Of a stretch of 32,738 nt of DNA, positions 21,682-31,044 are shown piece after piece. The notes beneath the pieces are model-generated. The model was not told the origin of the DNA, did no database searches, and was given only the letters and a program-made list of their open reading frames with translations. Origin of the DNA: Candidatus Levyibacteriota bacterium (lineage in GTDB: Bacteria > Patescibacteriota > Microgenomatia > Levybacterales > UBA12049); contig PJMG01000009.1 of NCBI GenBank assembly GCA_003173895.1, positions 1 to 32,738 of the forward strand, read 5' to 3'. Position numbers and translations under genes: made by a program. The first letter of the stretch is position 1, and each line of letters starts with the position of its first letter.

Positions 21682-23418
21682 ATGATTTTATTAATTTTCT
21701 TTGCATTTTTGGCAGGATTTGTAACAGTACTTACTCCCTGTATCTGGCCGCTTTTACCTATAGTTCTCTCTGGTAGTATTGGTGCAGGCCATAAAAGACC
21801 TTTGGGAATAACGCTAGGTGTAATCATTAGTTTTTATGTTTTTACACTTTTTCTATCATACTTAGTTAATATTTTTCATTTGGATCCAAATATCTTAAGA
21901 ATTATCGCAGTTATAATTTTAGTTATTTTGGGTTTATCTCTTATTATCCCTCGTATCTCGGCGATGATTGAAACAGGATTAAGTAGATTATCCGGTATAT
22001 TTGGACAAAGAAAAAATAGTGGAAATGGTTTTGGTAGCGGATTTATAACTGGTTTATCATTGGGGATAGTTTGGGCACCATGTGCTGGTCCTATTTTGGC
22101 TAGCATCGTAGCTTTAAATGCAGTAGGTAAATTTAATTTATCAGTGGTGTTAGTTAGTTTGGCTTACGTTATAGGAGTAGGTATTCCGCTTTTTATATTT
22201 TCATATTTTGGTCAAAAACTTTTTACTAAAACTCGCTTTTTATCTAAATATCTAGAAAAAATTCAACAGATTTTTGGAATCTTAGTGCTGCTTATGGCGC
22301 TAGCTATTTTTACGCATTATGATACTTATTTAGAATCTCAACTTTTAAATGCTTTTCCTATTTTTAATTTAAACGGCTTTGAAAGTTCTTCTGTAGTTAG
22401 TAATGAATTAAATCAACTTAAAGGCAATTTAGATAATTCTAATGGGCAGTTGGATAATTCATCTTTATTTAACTCTAATTATCCTGCGCCTGATTTTATT
22501 GGTATTACAAAATGGTTAAATTTACCAAAAGGACAAAATAGTTTAAGTTTAAAAGATTTAAAAGGGAAAGTAGTTTTAGTTGATTTTTGGACTTACACTT
22601 GTATTAATTGTATTCGTACACTACCACATGTCACTACTTGGTATGACAAATATAGTAAATATGGATTTATAGTAGTAGGTATTCATACGCCTGAATTTGA
22701 ATTCGAACATGATACAAATAATGTTTTATCAGCTATAAAAATGTATAACATTCACTATCCAGTAGGGCAGGATAATAATTATGCCACTTGGAATAACTAT
22801 AATAATCAATATTGGCCAGCTGAATATTTAATCGATACTAATGGAGTAGTCCGTAGGACTGAATTTGGAGAAGGTGAATATAATCAAATGGAAACGGCTA
22901 TTCAAGATTTACTTAAAGAAAACGGGAAAAACGTTAACTTAAAACTTTCTAACATGCCTGATACTACCCCTAAACAAGAGTTATCTCCAGAAACCTATTT
23001 AGGATCTAATCGTATGCAATATTATTATCCAACTGGAAGTTTAGTCAGTGGTTCACAAAATTTAACATTAGATAATAGTTTAAGTGAAAATTCTTTTAGT
23101 TTAGGCGGTAGTTGGATTATAAATGGGGAATATGCTCAAACAGGAAATAATGCTAAATTGCTTTATAATTTTTATGCTAATAATGTTTACTTAGTTTTAA
23201 ATTCAGGACAGAATAAAATGCCTACAGTTAAAGTTTTATTAGATGGAAAACCTATTTCTGATTCACAAGCAGGCGCAGATGTTAAAAATGGGGTAGTAAC
23301 TATTGATTCTGATCGACTGTATAATTTAGTTAATTTACATGGTAATACTTCTAATCATATTCTAGAATTAGATTTCTCAAATGCAGGTACGCAAGCATTC
23401 GCATTTACATTTGGATAA
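21682..23418 (+). CDS. dipZ: DipZ-like fusion: CcdA/DsbD transmembrane domain, TlpA-like thioredoxin and C-terminal beta domain
   Basis: Moves reducing power across the membrane to extracytoplasmic thiols. The 578-aa protein has the order known from mycobacterial DipZ. A CcdA-type membrane domain (about 1-215) carries paired cysteines in TPCIWPLLP (Cys20) and WAPCAGPIL (Cys134). An Asn/Ser-rich linker follows, then a thioredoxin domain with VDFWTYTCINCIRTLPHV (Cys307, Cys310), HTPEFEFE and WPAEYLIDTNG. The C-terminal ~150 residues are beta-rich (GSWIINGEYAQTG.., VKVLLDGKPIS..AGADV..), a carbohydrate-binding-like fold in DipZ. TrxA would feed electrons to the membrane domain. The leader is the 105-bp element; no Shine-Dalgarno is present. 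trxB follows after a repeat-filled gap. Confidence 0.9.
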   Translation: MILLIFFAFLAGFVTVLTPCIWPLLPIVLSGSIGAGHKRPLGITLGVIISFYVFTLFLSYLVNIFHLDPNILRIIAVIILVILGLSLIIPRISAMIETGLSRLSGIFGQRKNSGNGFGSGFITGLSLGIVWAPCAGPILASIVALNAVGKFNLSVVLVSLAYVIGVGIPLFIFSYFGQKLFTKTRFLSKYLEKIQQIFGILVLLMALAIFTHYDTYLESQLLNAFPIFNLNGFESSSVVSNELNQLKGNLDNSNGQLDNSSLFNSNYPAPDFIGITKWLNLPKGQNSLSLKDLKGKVVLVDFWTYTCINCIRTLPHVTTWYDKYSKYGFIVVGIHTPEFEFEHDTNNVLSAIKMYNIHYPVGQDNNYATWNNYNNQYWPAEYLIDTNGVVRRTEFGEGEYNQMETAIQDLLKENGKNVNLKLSNMPDTTPKQELSPETYLGSNRMQYYYPTGSLVSGSQNLTLDNSLSENSFSLGGSWIINGEYAQTGNNAKLLYNFYANNVYLVLNSGQNKMPTVKVLLDGKPISDSQAGADVKNGVVTIDSDRLYNLVNLHGNTSNHILELDFSNAGTQAFAFTFG

Positions 23419-23731
23419 GATTTTCTGTCATCCTGAGTATCAACGAAGGATCTATACTATTAAGCTCGCAGTATGTATTTGAAAAGACGCTCGGAACATT
23501 TGTTTGTAATTAATGTTTGTTTCTCATTCTCGCTCTTGAGAGTTTGCTACCAAACTTAAATTCTAAAATAATTACACAGCAAACTTTCAACGCGTTTTAA
23601 AATACATACATGCTCGCTTTAACAATTACTAAATCGAGATAACCATTTTGTATCTTGTTTCTTGGAATTTGTGATGTTATTATTTTTCCTCTTTATCCTA
23701 AATCCTAAATACTCTATACTAATTACTACTT
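23419..23731. other. 313-bp gap filled with repeats and inverted repeats
   Basis: No coding gene seen. It holds a dispersed repeat (23427-23454) followed by AGCTCGCAG, as in the gap at 24660-24713. A nested inverted repeat has an outer arm GTATGTATTT (23471-23480) matching AAATACATAC (23600-23609), extended inward by AAAA and CGC with small bulges. Its inner arm is GAGAGTTTGCT (23538-23548) with AGCAAACTTTC (23578-23588). A TATACT at 23715-23720, 11 nt before the trxB ATG, is a possible -10. Confidence 0.6.
23427..23454 (+). repeat. Dispersed repeat copy between dipZ and trxB
   Basis: GTCATCCTGAG..CAACGAAGGATCTA, followed by AGCTCGCAG at 23463-23471. It matches the copy at 24668-24694 over about 45 bp with a few changes. 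Confidence 0.65.
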
Positions 23732-24655
23732 ATGTACGATTTAGTAATTGTTGGGTCTGGTCCTTCTGGTTTAACTGCTGCTATTTATGCCACACGAGCA
23801 GGATTTAAAGTTTTAGTAGTAGCTGGTGTTAAATGGGGTGGGCAATTAATGTTAACCACTTTAGTGGAAAATTATCCTGGTTTTGAAAATGGAGTTCAGG
23901 GACAGGATTTAATGTTTACTATGCGAAAACAGGCAGAGAAATTTGGTGCAGAAATAGTGGAAGCTGATTTCCCAGAAACGGATTTTACTACTTTTCCAGA
24001 AGGTGGACCATTTAACTTTAAACTAGGAGAAAGAGAAATTGAAACTAAATCTATACTGGTTGCTACAGGTGCTGATGCTAAAACTATAGGCGTGGAAGGT
24101 GAAAAAAGACTTTCTGGTCGTGGTGTTTCATACTGTGCTACTTGTGATGGTGCATTTTTTAGAAATAAGAATGTCATAGTGGTAGGTGGTGGAGATTCCG
24201 CTATGGAAGATGCGACTTTTATAACTCGTTTTGCTACTCATGTAACTTTAATTCACAGAAGAGAGGAATTTAAAGCTTCTAAAATTATGTTAGATAAAGC
24301 TAAAGCTGATCCTAAAATTTCATTTTTATTAAATTCTGAAATTACGGAAGTAATAGGTGAGAATAAAGTAGAGAAAGTAAAAATAAAAAATAATAAAACT
24401 TCTGAAGTAACTGAAATGCCCATTGATGGTGTTTTCGTAGCTATCGGTCATAATCCTAATTCTAATGTTTTTAAAGGTGTGGAAGTAAAAGATGGAGGTT
24501 ATGTGAAAGAATTTGGTCATTCAGAAACTAATATAAAAGGGATTTTCGTTTCTGGTGATGTAGCAGATGATCACTATAGACAGGCTATTACTGCAGCTGG
24601 CTACGGTTGTCAGGCAGCTTTAGATATACAAAGATTTTTAGAAAACAAAAGCTAA
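23732..24655 (+). CDS. trxB: Thioredoxin reductase
   Basis: An FAD/NADPH enzyme that reduces thioredoxin. At 307 aa it is of normal length. FAD site VIVGSGPSGLTAA (8-13 GxGxxG); redox-active CATC (135-138) in GVSYCATCDGAFF; NADPH site VIVVGGGDSAMEDA; HRREEF for the NADPH phosphate; C-terminal IFVSGDVADDHYRQAITAAGYG, the usual second FAD-binding block. It partners with TrxA (18989), indirectly feeding MsrA and the DipZ-like protein. Confidence 0.96.
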   Translation: MYDLVIVGSGPSGLTAAIYATRAGFKVLVVAGVKWGGQLMLTTLVENYPGFENGVQGQDLMFTMRKQAEKFGAEIVEADFPETDFTTFPEGGPFNFKLGEREIETKSILVATGADAKTIGVEGEKRLSGRGVSYCATCDGAFFRNKNVIVVGGGDSAMEDATFITRFATHVTLIHRREEFKASKIMLDKAKADPKISFLLNSEITEVIGENKVEKVKIKNNKTSEVTEMPIDGVFVAIGHNPNSNVFKGVEVKDGGYVKEFGHSETNIKGIFVSGDVADDHYRQAITAAGYGCQAALDIQRFLENKS

Positions 24656-24667
24656 ATCTTCTTATTT

Positions 24668-24694
24668 GTTATCCTGAGTGTAAACGAAGAACCT
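24668..24694 (+). repeat. Dispersed repeat copy downstream of trxB
   Basis: GTTATCCTGAG..AAACGAAGAACCT, a diverged copy of the 23427 repeat, sharing the AGCTCGCAG that follows. Confidence 0.6.
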
Positions 24695-24828
24695 CTATTC
24701 TTTAGCTCGCAGAATCTGCTTGCTATATTTTGTCCTAATTCATTCTTCATTATCTAATGCATCTGTCTTATAATACTCTTGTAATCTGCTTGTTAAAGCT
24801 TGGTTAGTTTAATATCAATTAATTTCTC

Positions 24829-24857
24829 TTGACTTAAGCCATAATAACACTCAGAAT
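24829..24857 (+). promoter_or_regulatory. Promoter of the three-gene cassette, predicted leaderless
   Basis: TTGACT (24829-24834), 17 nt, then CAGAAT (24852-24857), ending 6 nt before the ATG at 24864. This is the same geometry as the EndoQ-like gene. Confidence 0.55.
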
Positions 24858-24863
24858 AAAATT

Positions 24864-25331
24864 ATGGATGATAAAAATTTAAATCAACCAGTTTCACAGG
24901 TAACAGATCAAACAAATCAGTCAATGTCAGTAGCTCAAGATCCTGTGAATCAACTTGTTGAATCACCAGATCAAGGAATAGAAATTCCTGAGGAAATTAA
25001 AAAATTCCTAGAAGGAATTATGGTGGAAGCAAAGATCAATACAGATGATGAAGAAATGAATAAAGAAACTTTAGAAGATCTTTTTATGAGAATGGTAGAA
25101 TTTATAAATCTAAAAATTGTGGATGCAGTGCCAGAGGATAAGCTAGAAGGATTAAATGAATTATTGCTAAAAAATGCCGATCAAGAGGAAATTGATAATT
25201 ATGTGGAAGAAGCACTTCCAGACGCACAAAATGTTTATAACAGAATTATGCTTGAGTTTAGAGATATGTATTTAGGAAAAGGTATATATCAAAACCTCGA
25301 GGATTCACCGGAAGCGGTTAATGTGAAATAA
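24864..25331 (+). CDS. Small acidic protein of unknown function (first gene of the giant-protein cassette)
   Basis: 155 aa, strongly acidic. The Gln/Asn/Ser-rich N-terminus (about 1-36) looks disordered. The rest is helical: EIKKFLEGIMVEAKI, LEDLFMRMVEFINLKIVDAV, LEGLNELLLKNADQEEIDNY and VYNRIMLEFRDMYLG. It loosely resembles the DUF5663-type helical proteins of candidate phyla, which is only an impression. The next gene starts 7 nt after its stop, so the three genes to 32427 are probably one transcript. Confidence 0.7.
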   Translation: MDDKNLNQPVSQVTDQTNQSMSVAQDPVNQLVESPDQGIEIPEEIKKFLEGIMVEAKINTDDEEMNKETLEDLFMRMVEFINLKIVDAVPEDKLEGLNELLLKNADQEEIDNYVEEALPDAQNVYNRIMLEFRDMYLGKGIYQNLEDSPEAVNVK

Positions 25332-25338
25332 AATATGT

Positions 25339-28300
25339 ATGGCAGAACATGTACAAACACCAGATTCTTTAAGAACTCAAATTAAACAGGGTTTTCTTCA
25401 ACGCGAAGCTCAAAGACAAGAATTCAGAGGTAAAGCTCGTGAAATGGGAGCCAGAGGTTTCATGCGAGCTAGAATTAGTTTTGAGCGTGCTGTTTCAGGG
25501 ATAAAAATGTTTATTCAAGGTGATACTAGAGAAACTAAAGCAGCTACGACCAAAGAAATTATTGAAAAAAGATTGGAGGGAGAGAGAATTATCGGTCTTA
25601 AATTTGCCAGTCGCAGTGTGAAAGAATTAGGCTTAGATGATTTAGAGCAAATAAAACAAGATCAAGCTCGTTTTGAAGAACTTCAAAATAAACAAAAGCT
25701 TACTAAAAAGGATAAAAAAAGGCTTAGAAAATTAGAAAAAAAGAGTAATCGTATTTCAGAATCAGAGCAAGCAGAAAAATTAATGCTTGAAAAAAGAAGT
25801 GGTAATACTCAAAAACTAACACGAGAAGAACAAAAAGAACTTAATAGATTAATTCGTAAGAGAGCTTTAGGTTCAGACATTATAGTTGCTACAGAAGCAG
25901 ATATTTTACGTGAAGCTTCTAAAAATGGAGAATGGATTAATTCATGCGATAAAAAACTTAGCGAGTTAAAAGCTAAAAAAGAAAATGGTGAAAAATTAAC
26001 TAGAGATGAAAAAAGGAGATTAAACAGACTTAGAAAAATAACTAAAAATGCTGATAGATCAGAATTGGATACCAAAGCACAAAAAGCTAAAGCAACTAAA
26101 GAATTTTTAGCTAGCGTTACTGAAAGCATAAGAAAAACAAATAAACTAAAGGATATAAATGCTAACAGGTTATTAATTGAAAATGCTTTAAGTAGTTTAT
26201 CCTCTAACAGTGAAGAAATTAAAAGACTACAAGCGTTAGGTTTAATAGATGCTAATCAAAAACCAAGTAGTGAATTTTTAGCTAGCATTATTTTAGCGGC
26301 TGAAGAAGCAGGGAATAATGAAGTCACAGTAGAGAATATTACTCAGAATTTAAATAAAGCTGCTATCCGTAGTCAAATAGAATTGAGAAGATTTGGAATG
26401 CAACAGCATTTAGAAGAAATGGAATTAAAATGGTCTCCATTTAGAGCTAGAGTAACACGTAACTTAGTCACCAGTGCGAGAAGAATAGGTAATATGGCTA
26501 CTTTTGCTGCTATTAGTGCAATAGCTAAGTTAAGTTCACCAGCGATTGGTTTCTTAGGTACTCAAGCGGCTATTTATCTACGCTATCAGATAAGAAGAAA
26601 AATGATAACTGGTCATGAAGTTAATTTATCTAGAGTAAAAAATATTCATGGTAAAGAATTAGGTGCTCAACTAAATGGGGGAGAAGCATATAAGAAATTA
26701 CTAGATATTGCTAGAAAACAAGGTGAAAAATCTGCTAAGCATAAAGCTCTAGTAGGTGCTGTTTTTGGCGAATTATTTGCTGGAGCTGGTTTTGTAGATC
26801 AATTAGCTGTGGTTGAAAATGCAGCTAATTGGTTAGATCATACCAATGTAGTACAAGTTTTAAATAATATTATAAATAGTGCCGCAACAGATGTAGATCA
26901 CACTGCAGTAGGGCATGAAATAGCGAGTATATTAGGTGTTCATCCCACAGAGAACATGCCTTCGCAGTTAGCTGTTAATGGTGATCTAAAATCAGCTGAT
27001 TTAAGTACTTTAGTTTTTAATCATCAAGTCTCAGGTACTCATGCAGCTATTTTAGAAGGACGTACTGTATATATTCCCGAAGGCGCCAAAATCGTAGAAA
27101 ATAATTTAGTTGATTTAAAAGGAAATGTTTTAGCAGAACATTTGAAAGTAGATCAATTAGGAAAAGTTACTGGTTTAGAGTCAACAGCGCTTTTAACTCA
27201 AATGCAATCAGCGCCTGAAATAGCGAATATTCCAAATGGGTCATCTATAGCAGAAATGAGTATTAATCATCACGATTATTCATTTGGTGTACCTCAAAAT
27301 ATAGAAAACTATGCAACTAGTCATGGTTTAAAAGTAGAATGGGTTAAGATTGGAACTAATAAATTTCAACTAGAAGGGGTAAATACTAATAATGGCGAAA
27401 GTATGAGCTTTGGGATACTATCTTCAGATAGTGGAAATTTAAAAGGAATATATGGTGATCAACTTCATTTTGATTTTCAACCAACTGCGGTAGAAGGTTT
27501 AGATAAAACTGGTAATTCATGGTTTATGATAGTTGATGGAAATCAAAGTGCCAATAATTTGGATATTAGCAATTTACATTCTTTAGGTGATCCCAGTAAA
27601 ACTTTTGGTCAATTAATTCAAGAAAAAGCAACTAGTGAAAGTAACTTGAACATTTTTTTTGGGAATCGCGTGGAACAAATAGATGGAGTAGGCATTCATT
27701 TAAACGATGGACAATTTGTTTCTACGGATTTTTCCCATTTACCTTCTGGTATAAATTTACCCCCAAATGTTTCTATTCCCTCAAATTCTTTCATAATAGA
27801 ACAGGGAAATAATTGGTATTACGGTCATATAGATGGTAATAAAATTAATTTATATAATGGTACAGACATTCTACATAACTCTAAACTTTTTACTCCCAAT
27901 AGTAATGTTTTAAATATTTTAAAATCCAATGAAAAAGTAATAGGTCATTCTTCTCTTAATACATCAGCTACTAATTATCCAATTTATGCAGGTGGTCATG
28001 GAGAAGTAAGTACTGCTTCTAATCCAATAGTAAAGGCATTTGAACTATCACGTGAAGGTTATCACCAGGTTAATGTTTTCGAAGTAGGGAATAATTTACC
28101 ATCATCTGCTTCACAAGCGACAGGTTCGGCTACTGGTAGTGCATCAGGTTTACCTTTTGGAATAAATTTGGAAAATCCAATAGACGCTCTTAAAAATCCT
28201 TTAAGCGCAGCAGCGAGAGGAGATGAAGTACTAGCTGGTTTAACTGGAGTTAATGGTATAGCAGAAATAGTGAGACAAAAAACACTTAAACCTAACGATA

Positions 28301-31041
28301 ATGGACAAGTGAGCGCAGTCAATAGTACTGCTAGAGTAATTAGAAATATGGGAATACCGGGAGTAGCTAATGCAGTAAGATATTTTGGCACTGTAGATAA
28401 TAGGTCTAGAGAAAGAGCTTGGCAACGTACACAAGGTGCAGAATTTTTTAGAGGTGTTTCTACAGCAGATTTAAAAACTCTTTATCATGAATTGTCTGGC
28501 GCTGATATGCCGAATAGAAATTTTTTAGAAAGAGCTAGTATTATTAATTGGTCTTCTAATGGTTTTGCCAGACGTAGAGTAGCAGATTTACTAAGAAGTA
28601 GTGAGTTTAATTTATCACCTGAATTAATTGGTATGGGAATTTATGACTGGGGAGGTACAGGATCATTAAAAGATGCACTTAATAAAAGAGCTATACCCAT
28701 AGCCCAATTAGATCATAAAGCTGATTTGTTTCCTAATGGAACAGGTGGAAGAACAACTGGTGTAGGAGCAGGGGGATACTTTGGTGCACATCCTGAGTTA
28801 TTAGATAATATGGCTTTAGCCATTCCTGCCTCATATCCATCAGGTACTACTTATAATCCTGTAGCTAGAACTTTAGTAGAAACTCTAAATTATAGAGCAG
28901 GTGCTAATGCTCAAACTACCAGCGCCACTTTACTCACAGATTTAGCAGCAGCGAATAATGATGTAGAAGTATTAAAAGCTTTAGATAAAGCGATTCCCGC
29001 TGCTGATTGGACAGAAGTATTAAATAGAGGGACTGCAGGTAGCAATTGGCCGAGTGCCATGACTAACTTAGGTATGAATGGGCTAAGTTTTAACACCTTT
29101 ATATCCTGGTATAATGGTCAAAATCCACCACCAGCTACGCAATTGGAACCGAAATTAATATTAGAAAAATTAAGAGATAAAGGATGGACTGCAGCTACTA
29201 ATACTTATTCTAAGATTGATCAAAATGCCTTAAATGAAGTTTTAAGAAATGAAATTCCAATAGAAGCCAGAGCAAAGTTTTTAGTAGAAAAAACAATTGA
29301 TAACGCATTAGTGAGTGGAGGACTTACTCCTGCTAGCACTATAGATCACATAATTGATGGATTAACAAATGTACCTGGAGTGCTAAAAAACTTCTTAGTT
29401 CTTAATAATCAGCAACTAAACGGTCAGGAGTTTGTAAATACTGTAGATTATGCCAGAAATTATTTTAATACTAAGTCAGGAGCTACTTTACCTGCGCTTA
29501 CTGATCAAAATAAGATAACAATTGCTATAAATGGTGTAAAACATTTTGCACCACCTACGGTTCTACCTGCTGGATTTACAGCACCTCTTCATCCTGTAGA
29601 AAAAGCCCGTTGGGTAGTAGAAGCAGCTAATCCTACAGGAGCAAACGCAGATAACGTAAAAGTTTCAGCAGCGTTAAGAACTAATGATATTATAAATCGC
29701 ATAAATGGTAGTAATTGGCCTGATACAGCAGAAACCATTTTAGATGCAAGAGATGCACTCCTTATTCCAGCGACTGCTGGTGGAGCTACTTTAATAACAG
29801 ATGCTGATCACTTTAATTCTGCACTAAACGCAGAAATGCGAAGATTAGGATTGCCTTTAACAAATGCTCATGATGTAGCTCGGGAAGTTTATAATGCCAT
29901 GCCCCATGGAACTCCAGCCGAAATTTCCGAAGCTCTAGATACAGCGCTAAATAGTACTGGAATAGAGATTAATAATGGGATTGATTACCAAACCTCTCCG
30001 CAGGGACGTAATATTGTTGATGCCATCCTACTAAGTGTCGATGAATTATCTAATATACCAATTTCCGCAGAAATCATGAGTGATGCAATAGAAAAATACT
30101 TTACTCCTTTAGATGAAGTGCGTAGAAAACAGATTATAGATAGATCTCTAGATGCTACTTCTATACTTGGTGGTACAACTTCAAATATTATAAGGGACGT
30201 ATTTATTTTAACTGGCAAAGAACCAGAGTTAATTATATATGCTTCTAAGGAATTAAATACTAATACAGCAGGAAAAATTACTACATGGAATGCTATAGAT
30301 AGATTTGATGATTTTGAACCAATTCTCACAGGGCCTAATGGATTAGGATTTACATTGGCTAATAACTTAGATTTGATTGCCGCAGTTTTTATTAGTTTAG
30401 ATAAAAATTCAGCAAGTAGACATGGAGAATTTGAAGCTTTTGATAAATTTGCTACGACGGAAGAACAAATGGTTATGGTGGCTAAAGGTTTAGTAGATGC
30501 TAGTAGTACAGATGAGAATATTAGAGCTGCTGCAGAAACAAAAAGAACTACTCTGGGTTTAACTCCTAAACAAGTAGCAGAAAAGGCTCAAACTATGGCT
30601 GCTTTATTAGGTAGTAATGATAATAAAATAGCCATATTAGCTTCTGGTTTTAAATTTAATGATATAAATGATCCAGCCAATACTGCTCAAAGAGATGAAT
30701 TGTTTGAATTAGTTGATACCTTAACTACTACAGCTAATCCCGATGCATTTAAACAAATTAGAGCTGAAATGCAAATATTCTTTGATACTAATCCTTCTTA
30801 TAGAGATGAAACAGTAATTAAACACCTACTTTATTTAGGAAGTAGAACTTTTGGTTTAAGTACAGAAGCGGACGTTCAAAAGAGTATAAAAATAGCTATA
30901 GCTGGAATTGGGGCTAAATCTAGGGCTCCTTTACAAGGAGATTTAATTAAATGGGTTAATGAAGAATTAACGACACAGAATGGTGGTACAATGCCCACTA
31001 TTGGTGATACCGTACCAAATTTATTAAATTCTATAACATAA
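25339..31041 (+). CDS. Giant 1900-residue protein of unknown function
   Basis: Not recognised. No signal peptide. Residues 1-240 are basic and helical, with three copies of a K-L-T-x-[ED/K]-x-[KQ]-K-x-L-x-x-L unit (around 120-132, 159-171 and 219-231). Two hydrophobic stretches (about 385-414, MATFAAISAIAKLSSPAIGF.., and about 470-492, ALVGAVFGELFAGAGFVDQL) could enter a membrane. About 500-920 is beta-like with many Asn-Gly turns. A Gly/Ala/Ser/Thr linker (about 924-940, SATGSASG) leads to a long helical region to the end, with recurrent GSNWP motifs (TAGSNWPSAM and INGSNWPDTA). I find one Cys (203) in the whole chain. Base use looks like its neighbours, so recent transfer is not indicated. 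A J-domain protein follows 3 nt after the stop. It could be a structural or surface-associated protein or a large effector; I cannot choose. Confidence 0.8.
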   Translation: MAEHVQTPDSLRTQIKQGFLQREAQRQEFRGKAREMGARGFMRARISFERAVSGIKMFIQGDTRETKAATTKEIIEKRLEGERIIGLKFASRSVKELGLDDLEQIKQDQARFEELQNKQKLTKKDKKRLRKLEKKSNRISESEQAEKLMLEKRSGNTQKLTREEQKELNRLIRKRALGSDIIVATEADILREASKNGEWINSCDKKLSELKAKKENGEKLTRDEKRRLNRLRKITKNADRSELDTKAQKAKATKEFLASVTESIRKTNKLKDINANRLLIENALSSLSSNSEEIKRLQALGLIDANQKPSSEFLASIILAAEEAGNNEVTVENITQNLNKAAIRSQIELRRFGMQQHLEEMELKWSPFRARVTRNLVTSARRIGNMATFAAISAIAKLSSPAIGFLGTQAAIYLRYQIRRKMITGHEVNLSRVKNIHGKELGAQLNGGEAYKKLLDIARKQGEKSAKHKALVGAVFGELFAGAGFVDQLAVVENAANWLDHTNVVQVLNNIINSAATDVDHTAVGHEIASILGVHPTENMPSQLAVNGDLKSADLSTLVFNHQVSGTHAAILEGRTVYIPEGAKIVENNLVDLKGNVLAEHLKVDQLGKVTGLESTALLTQMQSAPEIANIPNGSSIAEMSINHHDYSFGVPQNIENYATSHGLKVEWVKIGTNKFQLEGVNTNNGESMSFGILSSDSGNLKGIYGDQLHFDFQPTAVEGLDKTGNSWFMIVDGNQSANNLDISNLHSLGDPSKTFGQLIQEKATSESNLNIFFGNRVEQIDGVGIHLNDGQFVSTDFSHLPSGINLPPNVSIPSNSFIIEQGNNWYYGHIDGNKINLYNGTDILHNSKLFTPNSNVLNILKSNEKVIGHSSLNTSATNYPIYAGGHGEVSTASNPIVKAFELSREGYHQVNVFEVGNNLPSSASQATGSATGSASGLPFGINLENPIDALKNPLSAAARGDEVLAGLTGVNGIAEIVRQKTLKPNDNGQVSAVNSTARVIRNMGIPGVANAVRYFGTVDNRSRERAWQRTQGAEFFRGVSTADLKTLYHELSGADMPNRNFLERASIINWSSNGFARRRVADLLRSSEFNLSPELIGMGIYDWGGTGSLKDALNKRAIPIAQLDHKADLFPNGTGGRTTGVGAGGYFGAHPELLDNMALAIPASYPSGTTYNPVARTLVETLNYRAGANAQTTSATLLTDLAAANNDVEVLKALDKAIPAADWTEVLNRGTAGSNWPSAMTNLGMNGLSFNTFISWYNGQNPPPATQLEPKLILEKLRDKGWTAATNTYSKIDQNALNEVLRNEIPIEARAKFLVEKTIDNALVSGGLTPASTIDHIIDGLTNVPGVLKNFLVLNNQQLNGQEFVNTVDYARNYFNTKSGATLPALTDQNKITIAINGVKHFAPPTVLPAGFTAPLHPVEKARWVVEAANPTGANADNVKVSAALRTNDIINRINGSNWPDTAETILDARDALLIPATAGGATLITDADHFNSALNAEMRRLGLPLTNAHDVAREVYNAMPHGTPAEISEALDTALNSTGIEINNGIDYQTSPQGRNIVDAILLSVDELSNIPISAEIMSDAIEKYFTPLDEVRRKQIIDRSLDATSILGGTTSNIIRDVFILTGKEPELIIYASKELNTNTAGKITTWNAIDRFDDFEPILTGPNGLGFTLANNLDLIAAVFISLDKNSASRHGEFEAFDKFATTEEQMVMVAKGLVDASSTDENIRAAAETKRTTLGLTPKQVAEKAQTMAALLGSNDNKIAILASGFKFNDINDPANTAQRDELFELVDTLTTTANPDAFKQIRAEMQIFFDTNPSYRDETVIKHLLYLGSRTFGLSTEADVQKSIKIAIAGIGAKSRAPLQGDLIKWVNEELTTQNGGTMPTIGDTVPNLLNSIT

Positions 31042-31044
31042 CCT

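Larger units (their letters stand above)
24656..24863. other. 208-bp gap with a dispersed repeat and the cassette promoter
   Basis: Starts with a repeat (24668-24694) plus AGCTCGCAG (24704-24712). Two loose direct copies of AATCTGCTTG follow (about 24713 and 24783). The gap ends in the promoter at 24829-24857. No gene seen. Confidence 0.5.

Noticed and set aside
25809..26129. Minus-strand ORF inside the giant gene (and similar antisense ORFs elsewhere)
   Set aside because: Low-complexity Leu/Ser translations opposite Lys/Glu-rich coding sequence; no RBS or promoter, and the sense frame is clearly coding.
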